Part shown: positions 25,616 to 32,912 of the stretch, piece after piece
Numbering within the stretch: the stretch's first letter is position 1
How the letters are laid out: the number at the start of each line of letters is the position of its first letter
Source: JAAXHF01 sp963665955
Lineage (GTDB): Bacteria; Desulfobacterota; Binatia; Bin18
Direction of reading: 5' to 3'
Assembly (NCBI GenBank): GCA_965231765.1
Contig: OZ246887.1
Span: 4,216,001-4,280,000, forward strand
Length of the DNA stretch: 64,000 bases
Notes under the pieces: model-generated
What the model was told of the DNA's origin: nothing
Database searches by the model: none
Seen by the model: the letters and a program-made list of their open reading frames with translations, nothing else
Made by a program: the position numbers and the translations under genes

Positions 25616-26173
25616 TTACGGCAAGAGTGTGTTTAAGAGTTTTTCCATGACACTATAGATCACCGGCGCAGCGACGAGGAGGACGATGAGCCAGCGCGTT
25701 TGCAGTGTTAAGGACTTCTGCATATCAAAAAGCCGTATCTCCATGCGCTCAAAGCGTTGATCGATTTTCTCAAAGCGTTGATCGATTTTCTCAAAGCGCT
25801 GGTCGATTTTCTCAAAGCGCTGGTCGATCTCACCGAATCGTCCCCACACTTCCTGGCGGAATTTTTCATTTTCGGCCCGCATCTCCTGGCGGAACTTTTC
25901 GCTTTCAGCCTGCATCTCCTGGCGGAACTTTTCATTTTCGGCTCGTACTTCTGTCTGAAAATGACCAAACCGCTCCAAGAGGCTGTGAAAATCCTGGCGG
26001 TATAGCTGTACGGTATGACTGAGTTCTTCGACGCGTCCCTCGATCCGAGCCTGGCGCTCACTCAGCTGTCGCAGCTCGGCGAGGGACTCCCGTTGCAGCT
26101 CAAGGACTTGATTGTCTCGTATGCTTCGGACGAAGACTTCAAGCTCCTCGGGGGTTTCAGGCATTACGGTCAT
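25616..26173 (-). CDS. Repeat-rich coiled-coil protein with C-terminal membrane anchor
   Basis: The 185-residue protein is nearly all predicted coiled coil. Residues about 81-113 hold three 11-residue repeats of the type (R/Q)AE(N/S)EKFRQEM, and residues about 116-145 hold four heptads of FEKIDQR. Residues about 160-177 (WLIVLLVAAPVIYSVMEK) form one hydrophobic helix near the C-terminus, so the protein is probably tail-anchored with a rod in the cytoplasm. Similar DUF-type coiled-coil proteins occur in many copies in filamentous and soil bacteria without a known role. A start at codon 4 (Met) is equally possible. It converges with the molybdenum hydroxylase operon. Confidence 0.75.
   Translation of the reverse strand: MTVMPETPEELEVFVRSIRDNQVLELQRESLAELRQLSERQARIEGRVEELSHTVQLYRQDFHSLLERFGHFQTEVRAENEKFRQEMQAESEKFRQEMRAENEKFRQEVWGRFGEIDQRFEKIDQRFEKIDQRFEKIDQRFERMEIRLFDMQKSLTLQTRWLIVLLVAAPVIYSVMEKLLNTLLP
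25748..25831 (-). repeat. Four tandem 21-bp repeats in the coiled-coil gene
   Basis: Units starting at 25748, 25769, 25790 and 25811 are near-identical (CTCAAAGCGYTGRTCGATTT on the plus strand). They encode the FEKIDQR heptads. The first two units are identical in sequence, which suggests recent slippage or duplication. Confidence 0.9.
25858..25956 (-). repeat. Three tandem 33-bp repeats in the coiled-coil gene
   Basis: Units at 25858, 25891 and 25924 share GGAAYTTTTCRYTTTCRGCC and then diverge slightly. They encode the 11-residue coiled-coil repeats with EKFRQE at their centre. Confidence 0.85.
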
Positions 26174-26354
26174 GCAGCGGCTCTCCTGCTAGCATTTCAG
26201 GCGATCGAGCGATTGCCTCTCCTGCCGCTCATTTGTAGCGCTCAATCCACTCTCCGTCCAGAGTCATACAGTTTTGCCTTGCGCCTTTATTTTCAGCCAG
26301 CACAAAAATAAGGTAGACGGCGTGATGAAAAGAGAACGATAAGGAGACCCTACA

Positions 26355-26789
26355 ATGCAACAGATTACAGGCGGATGCCACTGTGGAAACATGCAGTACG
26401 AATTTGTCTGGCCCCTGGATGACGCCGAGATTCCGGTGCGGGCGTGTAGTTGCAGCTTTTGCCTGAAGCACAGCGGGACGTATACGTCACATCCCGAGGC
26501 TAAACTCACCGCGGTGATAGCTGATCCAGCCCGAGTGACAAAATATACCTTTGGCACCAAGACTGCCGACTTCTATGTGTGTGTCTGCTGTGGAGTTTTG
26601 CTGTTTGCGGTCAGCCGGATTGATGAGAATGACTATGCGGTGGTGAATGTCCATACCTTTGAGGGGATTGATTCCGCTCGGCTTGTCTCCCGGGTGACCA
26701 ATTTTGACGGCGAGAGTCTTGAAGGACGTCTTGAGCGACGTAGAAAGACCTGGACGCCGACGGTGGGAGTGAGCGTCGCTGAGGGATGA
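26355..26789 (+). CDS. GFA/CENP-V-like zinc protein
   Basis: The 144-residue protein begins MQQITGGCHCGNMQYEF and has the spaced zinc ligands of the GFA family: CHC near residue 8, CSCSFC (residues about 31-36) and CVCCG (about 75-79). The family was named for glutathione-dependent formaldehyde activation, but most members have no proven reaction. AAGGAG precedes the ATG. It sits alone, convergent with acr3. Confidence 0.9.
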   Translation: MQQITGGCHCGNMQYEFVWPLDDAEIPVRACSCSFCLKHSGTYTSHPEAKLTAVIADPARVTKYTFGTKTADFYVCVCCGVLLFAVSRIDENDYAVVNVHTFEGIDSARLVSRVTNFDGESLEGRLERRRKTWTPTVGVSVAEG

Positions 26790-26811
26790 CAGACACGTTG
26801 CCGTCGGCGCT

Positions 26812-26829
26812 GGTGGGTTACGACCCACC
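26812..26829. terminator. Palindrome shared by the GFA and acr3 3' ends
   Basis: GGTGGGT and ACCCACC form a perfect 7-bp stem around TACG, 22 bp after the GFA stop and overlapping the acr3 stop codon. It could terminate both convergent transcripts. There is no T-run. Confidence 0.4.
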
Positions 26830-28089
26830 CTCCGTTTCAGAGCCGGTAGCGTGAACAGCAGCAGCCGACTTTTCAGTCAGCTGCCGAGAAGAAGAAAGGG
26901 GCGAAGCAGGGAGGGCGAACCAGCCGCTTGTCCGCTGACATACTCGCACCAGCATCAACATGACCGGTACTTCGATCAGCACACCGACAACGGTTGCTAA
27001 AGCCGCCCCTGATGACAATCCAAACAACATCGTTGCTGTCGCAATTGCTACTTCGAAATGGTTAGAGGCTCCAATCAGAGCGGACGGAGCGGCGTCTTCG
27101 TAGGCAAATCCAAAAAAATTTGCCAGTCCGTAGGTCAGGCCAAAGACGAGTACGGTTTGAAGAAAGAGGGGAATAGCAATCCACACAATGGTCAGTGGGT
27201 TGGCGACTATCACGTCGCCTTTTAAGGAAAATAACACTACGAGGGTCGCCAGCAAGGCCACAATAGTGATCGGGGTGAGCAATGGGAGAAATTGTTGTGT
27301 AAACCAGGCTTCGCCTTTGGCCTGGAGAATCCACTTTCGAGAAAAATACCCCGCAACCAGCGGCAGAGCGACATATACACCAATCGACACAATGAGAGCT
27401 TGCCAGGGCACGGGGAGGCGTCCGACACCCAATAGGAATCCGCCGAGTACACCGTATAGGACTAACATGGTCAGCGAGTTGAGGGCGACCATGACCACGG
27501 TGAGTCCGTCATTGCCGCGTGCCAGATAGCCCCATACCAGGACCATCGCGGTGCACGGAGCAACGCCGAGAAGAATGCAGCCGGCCAGATAACTCCGCCA
27601 CAGCGGCACGGCTAGCATCTTCACTCCATCAACGAGCACGACTTCTCCAGCCCCGTAGGAGCTACCAACTGGGAGTGATAGTCCCAGCGGCATCTTTATA
27701 TAATCGACTGCCTCTGGCCCGATAAAACCCTGAAAGAATGTGCCGAGACACAAGAACGCAATGGCGTACATAGTAAAGGGTTTTATTGCCCAGTTAACAA
27801 AAAGTGTGAGAGCGACCGGCTTGGCATTCATACTGAGAGTGGCCACTTTGGCAAAGTCGATCTTGACCATGATCGGGTACATCATGAAAAACAGACACAC
27901 TGCAATCGGAATGGACACTACCGGAGCGTCGCCAATATAAATGGCGAATCCGTCTAAGGCGGTTGCCAGATTGGGAATAGTCTGGCCCAGACTAATGCCG
28001 CCAATGATGCATAATGCCACCCAGAGGGTGAGATAACGTTCGAAGATGGACATATCTTGTGTTGAGGGTGCTGAGGGTTTTTGTGACAT
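26818..28089 (-). CDS. acr3: Arsenite efflux permease, ACR3 family
   Basis: The 423-residue membrane protein has ten predicted helices in the ACR3/BART fold. The conserved cysteine motif APCTAMVLVWGYLARGND (helix 4) and the GASNHFEVAIATATMLFG helix are typical of ACR3. It exports As(III) as the trivalent oxyanion using proton motive force. A hydrophilic tail of ~30 residues follows the last helix. It is the last gene of the arsR-arsI-acr3 operon, 93 bp after arsI, with a hairpin in the gap. Confidence 0.95.
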   Translation of the reverse strand: MSQKPSAPSTQDMSIFERYLTLWVALCIIGGISLGQTIPNLATALDGFAIYIGDAPVVSIPIAVCLFFMMYPIMVKIDFAKVATLSMNAKPVALTLFVNWAIKPFTMYAIAFLCLGTFFQGFIGPEAVDYIKMPLGLSLPVGSSYGAGEVVLVDGVKMLAVPLWRSYLAGCILLGVAPCTAMVLVWGYLARGNDGLTVVMVALNSLTMLVLYGVLGGFLLGVGRLPVPWQALIVSIGVYVALPLVAGYFSRKWILQAKGEAWFTQQFLPLLTPITIVALLATLVVLFSLKGDVIVANPLTIVWIAIPLFLQTVLVFGLTYGLANFFGFAYEDAAPSALIGASNHFEVAIATATMLFGLSSGAALATVVGVLIEVPVMLMLVRVCQRTSGWFALPASPLSSSRQLTEKSAAAVHATGSETEGGS

Positions 28090-28133
28090 AGTTATGGCCT
28101 CTGTGTGGTGGGGAGGGCGGTTTTCTGGTCTCC

Positions 28134-28162
28134 ATAGTCCCTACGCAGAGCATAGGGACTAT
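28134..28162. repeat. Perfect 10-bp-arm hairpin between arsI and acr3
   Basis: ATAGTCCCTA and TAGGGACTAT flank a 9-nt loop (CGCAGAGCA). It lies inside the operon, between the arsI stop and the acr3 start. On the transcribed minus strand no T-run follows, so it is more likely an RNA processing or stability element or a dispersed palindromic repeat than a terminator. Confidence 0.6.
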
Positions 28163-28182
28163 AAGATTTTTAGGCCGTCTGG

Positions 28183-28659
28183 TTAGCTGCAACACCGGGC
28201 AGAGGATTCTGGCCCGAGAGTCGGCTCTCCACAGCATCCGGTGGAAGACTCAGGCGCAGAACAGGCCTCTGCCTGCACCGGCGTTGAAGCACTGAACTCT
28301 TCAGCATCGCCGCGAAACTTATAGAACTCCCACAACAGTCCTTCGGGGTCTTTGGAATAGACAGTGCTCTTTTCAGCATAACAACAGGTTTCATCCCGAA
28401 TCACCTGAGCGGCAAGACCCTGAGGCTCTAAGCGTGCGATGGTGGCCCCAACTTCATCGGTATCCATCTCGAAACCCACATGATTGAGTCGCTCGTTTGC
28501 CTCTGGTGCTTCGAACAGCACCAGCTTGATCGGTGGCGAGTCTACGGCGAAGTTGGCATAACCGGGTTTACGTTTATTGACGGGCGCACCGAGCAGCTTC
28601 GAGTAATACGGAATAGCTTCATCAAGATTGTGTACGTTCAGAGCGAGTTGGAACCGCAT
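28183..28659 (-). CDS. arsI: ArsI/CadI-family C-As lyase (VOC fold) with Cys-rich tail
   Basis: The 158-residue protein is a vicinal-oxygen-chelate enzyme like ArsI, which uses Fe(II) and O2 to break the carbon-arsenic bond of trivalent methyl- and aromatic arsenicals. It has LALNVHNLDEAIPYYSKLLG at the start, LNHVGFEMD with a metal ligand, and ETCCYAEKSTVY, in which the vicinal cysteines bind As(III). After the enzyme core (about residue 118) there is a 40-residue tail with TGCCG and RCCS, giving extra CC pairs not needed for catalysis. It lies 28 bp after arsR and so is in one transcript. Confidence 0.93.
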   Translation of the reverse strand: MRFQLALNVHNLDEAIPYYSKLLGAPVNKRKPGYANFAVDSPPIKLVLFEAPEANERLNHVGFEMDTDEVGATIARLEPQGLAAQVIRDETCCYAEKSTVYSKDPEGLLWEFYKFRGDAEEFSASTPVQAEACSAPESSTGCCGEPTLGPESSARCCS

Positions 28660-28687
28660 AGTATTCTCCTCTCAGAATGGATTGGCA

Positions 28688-29026
28688 TCAACAGCACTGC
28701 CCACGACTTTTGGCCCGAGATTGTGTCCCTGTGGCCTCTTCGACTCCTTGGCAGCAGTTCTCGGTTAAGAAGCCGAGCAAGGCATTCATCGTCTTGAAGT
28801 CAGCGCTGTAGATGAGGGAGCGACCCTCACGCCGACAAAACACGGTACTTGCATTTTTGAGCTCCTTGAGATGGAAGGAGAGCGTGGCAGCCGGAATGCT
28901 GAGTGCATCTCCGATGGCGCCTGCTGCTAAACCCTCGTTCCCAGCTCGAACCAATAGCCGGAAGATGTCGAGACGCGTTTCCTGGGCTAGGGCGGCCAGA
29001 ACACTGATGGCGTCTTTATTTTTCAT
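28688..29026 (-). CDS. arsR: ArsR-family arsenic-responsive repressor
   Basis: The 112-residue winged-helix protein has the ArsR/SmtB core: LAALAQETRLDIFRLLVRAG, the recognition helix in PAATLSFHLKELKNA and a wing with RREGRSLIYSAD. The arsenic-site cysteines are not in the helix-3 ELCVCDL position of plasmid ArsR. They appear C-terminal in LTENCCQG and in RGQCC at the end, as in the Acidithiobacillus-type ArsR. It represses its operon until As(III) binds. The ATG at 29026 follows a short GGAAAT. Confidence 0.93.
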   Translation of the reverse strand: MKNKDAISVLAALAQETRLDIFRLLVRAGNEGLAAGAIGDALSIPAATLSFHLKELKNASTVFCRREGRSLIYSADFKTMNALLGFLTENCCQGVEEATGTQSRAKSRGQCC

Positions 29027-29028
29027 AT

Positions 29029-29044
29029 TTCCAATATTATGGAA
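29029..29044. promoter_or_regulatory. Probable ArsR operator
   Basis: TTCCA and TGGAA form a dyad with 6 bp between them, 3 bp upstream of the arsR start. It is AT-rich and overlaps the ribosome-binding site. Bound repressor would block initiation. Assignment is by position and symmetry. Confidence 0.5.
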
Positions 29045-29194
29045 TTATAGAAATAAGTCAAGCCTTTTTTTAAAAATTTATCCGTCGCCTGATTTTTTGT
29101 CTCCAGAGTGATAACCCAAAAGGTATGCTTGCGTGTCTAAACAACACAAGGGACAGACCTCACGAATGAATTATGAAAGAGAGGAGCAAGCCCG

Positions 29195-29401
29195 CTGTCA
29201 CGGACTATTAACCACATTTTCCGCACGCTGGCTGTGGGAAGCGCTTTCAGTTTGATGGCCGCATATCCTGTTGGTGTTTCTTTTGCGCAGGACTTTGACA
29301 ATAACCCGCCGGGCTCGCTCGGCGGGCGAGGGACGAACTGGGAAAATTGGCCAGGTCCATTCGGAGGGCCAGGAGCGAGTCCGAATCGGAGGCGCCGCTA
29401 G
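29195..29401 (+). CDS. Small exported protein, NNPPG-type, with non-ATG start
   Basis: The frame reads a signal peptide, with IFRTLAVGSAFSLMAAYPVG and cleavage probably after SFAQ, followed by a short Gly/Pro/Asn-rich mature part with DFDNNPPG, RGTNWENWPGP and GGPGASPNRRRR. Such NNPPG...GGPGASPNR peptides are known as short exported proteins of unknown function in many Proteobacteria. GAGGAG at 29181-29186 lies 8 nt before a CTG at 29195, which I take as the start. The only in-frame ATG (29255) would cut the signal peptide. Codon use and the intact export signal argue that it is real. Confidence 0.6.
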   Translation: MSRTINHIFRTLAVGSAFSLMAAYPVGVSFAQDFDNNPPGSLGGRGTNWENWPGPFGGPGASPNRRRR

Positions 29402-29459
29402 GAGGTTGTCATTGTATCATTGCGAGCATTACAAGTCTGACATACAAAGGAGGAATAGT

Positions 29460-29852
29460 ATGAAATCGTTACGAATGCTGGGAGTAATCGCGTCTTTAGG
29501 CAGTCTGGTTGTCCTGTCTGCGCCTGTTAGTGCTGAGCCCGGGAGTGGCCGTCGTGGAGGCAATCATGGCGGCGAGCGTCTGGAGCGGCGAGTCGATCGT
29601 ATGCAAGAACGGTTGGGGCTTTCTGATGAACAGGCCGACGAGGTTGCTGCGATCTTTCAAGAGGCACACCAAAATGGCGGCTGTAGGCAGATGGAGGACG
29701 TGACCCAGCGTCGGGCGTGTCATCAAGACAAACGGCACGGGATAGGCGAAGAAATTGCTGCAATGCTGATGGAAGAACAGCTCGTGGAATTTGAGGCCAT
29801 GCGTGAAGAACGCCGCGCGCAGCAGGAGCAGCGGCGAGGAGAACGTCCATAG
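29460..29852 (+). CDS. Spy/CpxP-like periplasmic protein
   Basis: The 130-residue protein has a signal peptide (MKSLRMLGVIASLGSLVVLS, cleaved near SAEPG) and a charged helical mature part with LERRVDRMQERLGLSDEQAD, in the LTxxQ style of Spy/CpxP periplasmic chaperone-like proteins. It ends in a run of Glu/Arg. There is a Cys pair at CRQ...RRACHQD. AAAGGAGG sits 6 nt before the ATG, a strong start. It lies after the small NNPPG gene and before an NHL protein, all on the plus strand. It may be induced by envelope stress or metals; this is inferred. Confidence 0.75.
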   Translation: MKSLRMLGVIASLGSLVVLSAPVSAEPGSGRRGGNHGGERLERRVDRMQERLGLSDEQADEVAAIFQEAHQNGGCRQMEDVTQRRACHQDKRHGIGEEIAAMLMEEQLVEFEAMREERRAQQEQRRGERP

Positions 29853-29857
29853 AGACG

Positions 29858-29883
29858 CTTGAGGGATTTTCTTGCTCCTCAAG
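29858..29883 (+). terminator. Possible terminator after the Spy-like gene
   Basis: CTTGAGG and CCTCAAG form a 7-bp stem with a 12-nt loop, 6 bp after the stop. It is followed by TAAATCC, so it is a weak intrinsic terminator at best. Confidence 0.35.
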
Positions 29884-29980
29884 TAAATCCGCTGCATCAT
29901 GAATGACCCAATCCGGGGAGACACTCTGATCTGTGGCGAAGACAAGTGGGGGCGATACCTGCTACAAATGGAGGCACGTC

Positions 29981-30925
29981 ATGCGTGAGGTGTATGGAAT
30001 CGGAGACTTTCGCTACGAGTATGTTGAGGGCTGGGCCAAACTGCCCCTGGGCGTTACTTTCCGAGAATGCCCTGGAGTTGCCGTTGATGTACAGGACAAT
30101 GTGTACGTTCTCACCCGAGGTGAGCAGCCGATCATGGTGTTCGACCGCGAGGGAAATTACCTGCGTTCCTTTGGGCAGGGCTACTTTAGCAACCGCACCC
30201 ACGGACTGTATATCGCCCATGATAGTTCCCTGCTGGTAGCGGATGACGGCATTCATACGATCCAGAAGTTCGGCACTGACGGCGGCCAGCTGATGGAAAT
30301 CGGCCACCGCAACGCCCCGGCTGACAAATGGAGTGGTGAACCGTTCAACCGGCCGACGTCGGCTGCTATCATGCAGAGCAATGGCGACGTGTACGTTTCT
30401 GACGGCTACGGCAACTCCCGTATTCACGCGTATACGAGTTCCGGCGAGTACAAATTTTCCTGGGGTCGGCCCGGCATTGATGCCGGTCAATTTATCCGGC
30501 CACACAATATCGCCATTGATGACAATGACAATGTCTATGTTGTGGACCGAGAGGCCCACCGCATCCAGATCTTTGATCCGCAGGGTAACTTCAAAACCAT
30601 GTGGAATAATATCCATCGGCCCGATGCCATGGTGCTGTGGGGGGAGCATATCTACGTGGGGGAACTCAACGGCATGGGGGGTGTGGATGACGCGCCTGGC
30701 TTAGGACACCGCGTCTCGATCTATGATCTGAAGGGCAATCTAGTGTGCCGATTCGGTGCCGAGGAAGAGGGCGAGGGGTCAGGCCAATTCATTGCCCCGC
30801 ACGGCATCGGGGTGGATTCCCATGGCGATATTTACGTGGCGGAAGTGTCCTATACGATCCGCGGACAACACCTGAAGCCGCCTCGGGAACTGCGCAGCAT
30901 TTCTAAATACCGGCGGGTGTCATAA
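29981..30925 (+). CDS. NHL-repeat six-bladed beta-propeller (PAL-like)
   Basis: The 314-residue protein has repeated NHL blades: GVAVDVQDNVYVLTRGEQPIMVFD, GDVYVSDGYGNSRIHAY, HNIAIDDNDNVYVVDREAHR and HGIGVDSHGDIYVAEVSY. It resembles bacterial proteins annotated as peptidyl-alpha-hydroxyglycine alpha-amidating lyase-like, but no amidating partner is present, so the reaction is unknown. No signal peptide is seen. The ATG at 29981 is preceded by GGAGG; an upstream in-frame ATG lacks a good site. It may belong to the catabolic gene set around it. Confidence 0.87.
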   Translation: MREVYGIGDFRYEYVEGWAKLPLGVTFRECPGVAVDVQDNVYVLTRGEQPIMVFDREGNYLRSFGQGYFSNRTHGLYIAHDSSLLVADDGIHTIQKFGTDGGQLMEIGHRNAPADKWSGEPFNRPTSAAIMQSNGDVYVSDGYGNSRIHAYTSSGEYKFSWGRPGIDAGQFIRPHNIAIDDNDNVYVVDREAHRIQIFDPQGNFKTMWNNIHRPDAMVLWGEHIYVGELNGMGGVDDAPGLGHRVSIYDLKGNLVCRFGAEEEGEGSGQFIAPHGIGVDSHGDIYVAEVSYTIRGQHLKPPRELRSISKYRRVS

Positions 30926-30990
30926 ACCGCTTGTAGGCTGTGTGAGATTCTCCGAAATCATCGACCGATGGGCTCGTTCGGGGTATAAGT

Positions 30991-31950
30991 TTATCGGGGG
31001 ACAGACTTTTTTGTACGTGGTGTACGGGCTGTTTCATGAGCCGGACAGCGCCCTTCAATCAGATCGCGCTGGGCGAGAATAGCCGTGGCCATATAATCCA
31101 TAAATGTTTGTACCCGAGTGGTGTTGCGCAGATCCGCATGGGTGAGAATCCATATTTCACGGCCAAGTTGTGGCGTTCCGGGTGGAAGACGGCGGAGGGC
31201 TGGCTCTCGGTCGCCAATAAAACACGACAGCATGCCTATGCCCATACCTGCCTTGATGGCTTCGAGCTGGAGCATGCCATTATTGAGCCGATGGCGGACG
31301 GGAATGGCAGGAAACGGGCTGTCTTTGACCCACCTCGGATAGGGGATCATATCTTCCCAGCCGATCCAATTGAGGCCGGCAAGGTCAGCCGAGTCAGCCA
31401 AGTCAGTCAAATCGGTCTTGACCTGATGCTGAGTCAGATAGTCGCTGGAGGCATATCCTGTGCTGGCATGTCGAAGCAAGCGGCGTCCGACCAAGTGCTC
31501 AGGCGGATTATTTGTCATTCGGATCGCGACATCGGCTTCGCGCTTGGTGAGGTTCAATTGCTCGTCAGACACAATCACTTCGAGTTCTATATTTGAATAG
31601 GTCTGGGTAAAAGAAGTCAAACTGGGCATGAGGAGTCTGGTCGCCAAGATATCTGGCATGGTCACCCGTAGCTCACCTGTCAAACGGCTATCCTGTCCGA
31701 GGACGCGACGTTCGAGGGCTTGGATTTCTTCCTCGACCTGAAGTGTCGAGCCGAGCATATCTTCCCCGGCGGGAGTGAGCGTATAGCCGGTCGGAAGGCG
31801 CTCAAACAGACGCACGCCGAGACGTTGCTCGAAGGTTCGAATTCGACGCGAGACGGTTGAGCTGTTGACACCCAAGATAGTGGCAGCCGCCCGGACTGAT
31901 CGGGTCCGGGTCAGGGCAAGAAAAATCCGAAGATCATTCCAATCCATCAT
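30991..31950 (-). CDS. LysR-family transcriptional regulator
   Basis: The 319-residue protein has the LysR N-terminal winged helix (DWNDLRIFLALTRTRSVRAA, VNSSTVSRRIRTFEQRLGVR, LFERLPTGYTLTPAGEDML) and an effector-binding domain with strands such as RLTGELRVTMPDILATRLLMP. It belongs to the branch with CrgA/DhgA-type proteins that act on neighbouring catabolic genes. The start is ATG 31950 or the adjacent ATG 31947, both inside a 14-bp-arm palindrome. There is no Shine-Dalgarno in the expected place. It is monocistronic and faces a 212-bp gap before the minus-strand GST gene. Confidence 0.93.
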   Translation of the reverse strand: MMDWNDLRIFLALTRTRSVRAAATILGVNSSTVSRRIRTFEQRLGVRLFERLPTGYTLTPAGEDMLGSTLQVEEEIQALERRVLGQDSRLTGELRVTMPDILATRLLMPSLTSFTQTYSNIELEVIVSDEQLNLTKREADVAIRMTNNPPEHLVGRRLLRHASTGYASSDYLTQHQVKTDLTDLADSADLAGLNWIGWEDMIPYPRWVKDSPFPAIPVRHRLNNGMLQLEAIKAGMGIGMLSCFIGDREPALRRLPPGTPQLGREIWILTHADLRNTTRVQTFMDYMATAILAQRDLIEGRCPAHETARTPRTKKSVPR

Positions 31951-31975
31951 TGCTGCAATTATGCAGCAATGATGG
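31944..31975. promoter_or_regulatory. Perfect inverted repeat over the LysR start codon
   Basis: CCATCATTGCTGCA and its exact complement TGCAGCAATGATGG flank ATTA. The left arm contains both possible LysR start codons. It fits a dyad-type LysR box and could also fold in the mRNA and hide the start, so autorepression or translation control is likely. Confidence 0.75.
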
Positions 31976-32053
31976 TTAAAAATCGAGTTATGTTTTGCCT
32001 CTTCGCAAAATTTCCTGGATTTTTGTCACCTGTTACATCATCTCCGCAGACAC

Positions 32054-32088
32054 AGCGGCGGCGAAACACACGCCGCTAACGATTTTTT
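32054..32088 (+). terminator. Terminator-like hairpin with no upstream plus-strand gene
   Basis: AGCGGCG and CGCCGCT form a 7-bp stem with a 10-nt loop, followed by AACGATTTTTT. On the plus strand it looks like an intrinsic terminator, yet both neighbouring genes are on the minus strand, so it may end a small RNA that starts after 31976. Confidence 0.35.
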
Positions 32089-32162
32089 ACGCTGCTCGCA
32101 GGAGCAGTCGTCTTGGTGCCTGGCGCTAGAACGTCAAACGGTTTCTTTGCTCGTGAGAATTC

Positions 32163-32771
32163 TCAGGCCGCAGCACTTGGCCGCTGCTTCATCTGTTCGT
32201 ACCAGCGAAGAAGATGCGTCCAGGCTGGATCAAGCTGAAACTGTGACTGCGCAATAAAATCAAGGCCAACCAGCAAGGTGATATCGGCTAAAGAAAATGC
32301 CTCCGTCAACCACTCTCGGTCTTTGAGATGCGCATTCATGAGGCTGAGACGCGCTTTCAGCACGCCCCCGGCTTCTTCCACAACTTTGGGATTTTGCTCG
32401 ACACCGCGCGTCGCAAAATAGGGACTTGAGTGTAAAAATCGCCGGGTGCCTTGGATAATCACTCCCAGTTCACAGCGTCGTTCCCAGGACCGCACCAGTG
32501 CTCGGGTGAGAGGATTTTCTCCTAAGAGTGGGGGGGCGGGGTGCAATTCCTCCAAATATTCAATAATAGCTAGTGACTCCGGGACAATCGTGCCGTCATC
32601 CAGTTCGAGTATCGGAATCGCGCCAAACGGATTGCGCTGAAGAAACTCTGGAGTGCGTTGTTCACTGCCTAACAGATCAACTGGATGGAGGGGCACCTGA
32701 AGACCTTTCTCGGCGCAATAGACACGGACTTTTCGACAGTTGGGGGATACTGGATGATCGTATAGTTGCAT
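32163..32771 (-). CDS. Glutathione S-transferase family protein
   Basis: The 202-residue protein has a thioredoxin-like N-terminal domain with LYDHPVSPNCRKVRVYCAEK, FGAIPILELDDGTIVPESLAIIEYLEELHP (cis-Pro and ESxAI gamma-glutamyl site), and a helical C-terminal domain with FSLADITLLVGLDF. Ser/Cys at the SPNCRK site suggests a beta- or theta-like class. The substrate cannot be told. The neighbouring catabolic genes suggest a role in detoxifying electrophiles. Confidence 0.9.
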   Translation of the reverse strand: MQLYDHPVSPNCRKVRVYCAEKGLQVPLHPVDLLGSEQRTPEFLQRNPFGAIPILELDDGTIVPESLAIIEYLEELHPAPPLLGENPLTRALVRSWERRCELGVIIQGTRRFLHSSPYFATRGVEQNPKVVEEAGGVLKARLSLMNAHLKDREWLTEAFSLADITLLVGLDFIAQSQFQLDPAWTHLLRWYEQMKQRPSAAA

Positions 32772-32912
32772 GCTGGCTCCCTCTGTTCCTCATAGCGATG
32801 TACACCTCTCCATCTTTCCGAAAACACGCCAGAATGCAAGCCAGGCAGACCTTTTCTTGTGTCGAGACCAGGTGCATGTTATGGCAAGTCTCAGACTGAT
32901 AAGGAGGGACCG

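Noticed and set aside
25473..25658. Frame of about 60 codons after the CoxG-like gene
   Set aside because: It starts with TTG, runs into the end of the coiled-coil gene on the other strand and shows no family pattern.
25748..25956. Regular repeats that could look like a CRISPR array
   Set aside because: Units are adjacent without spacers, in frame with a coiled-coil gene.
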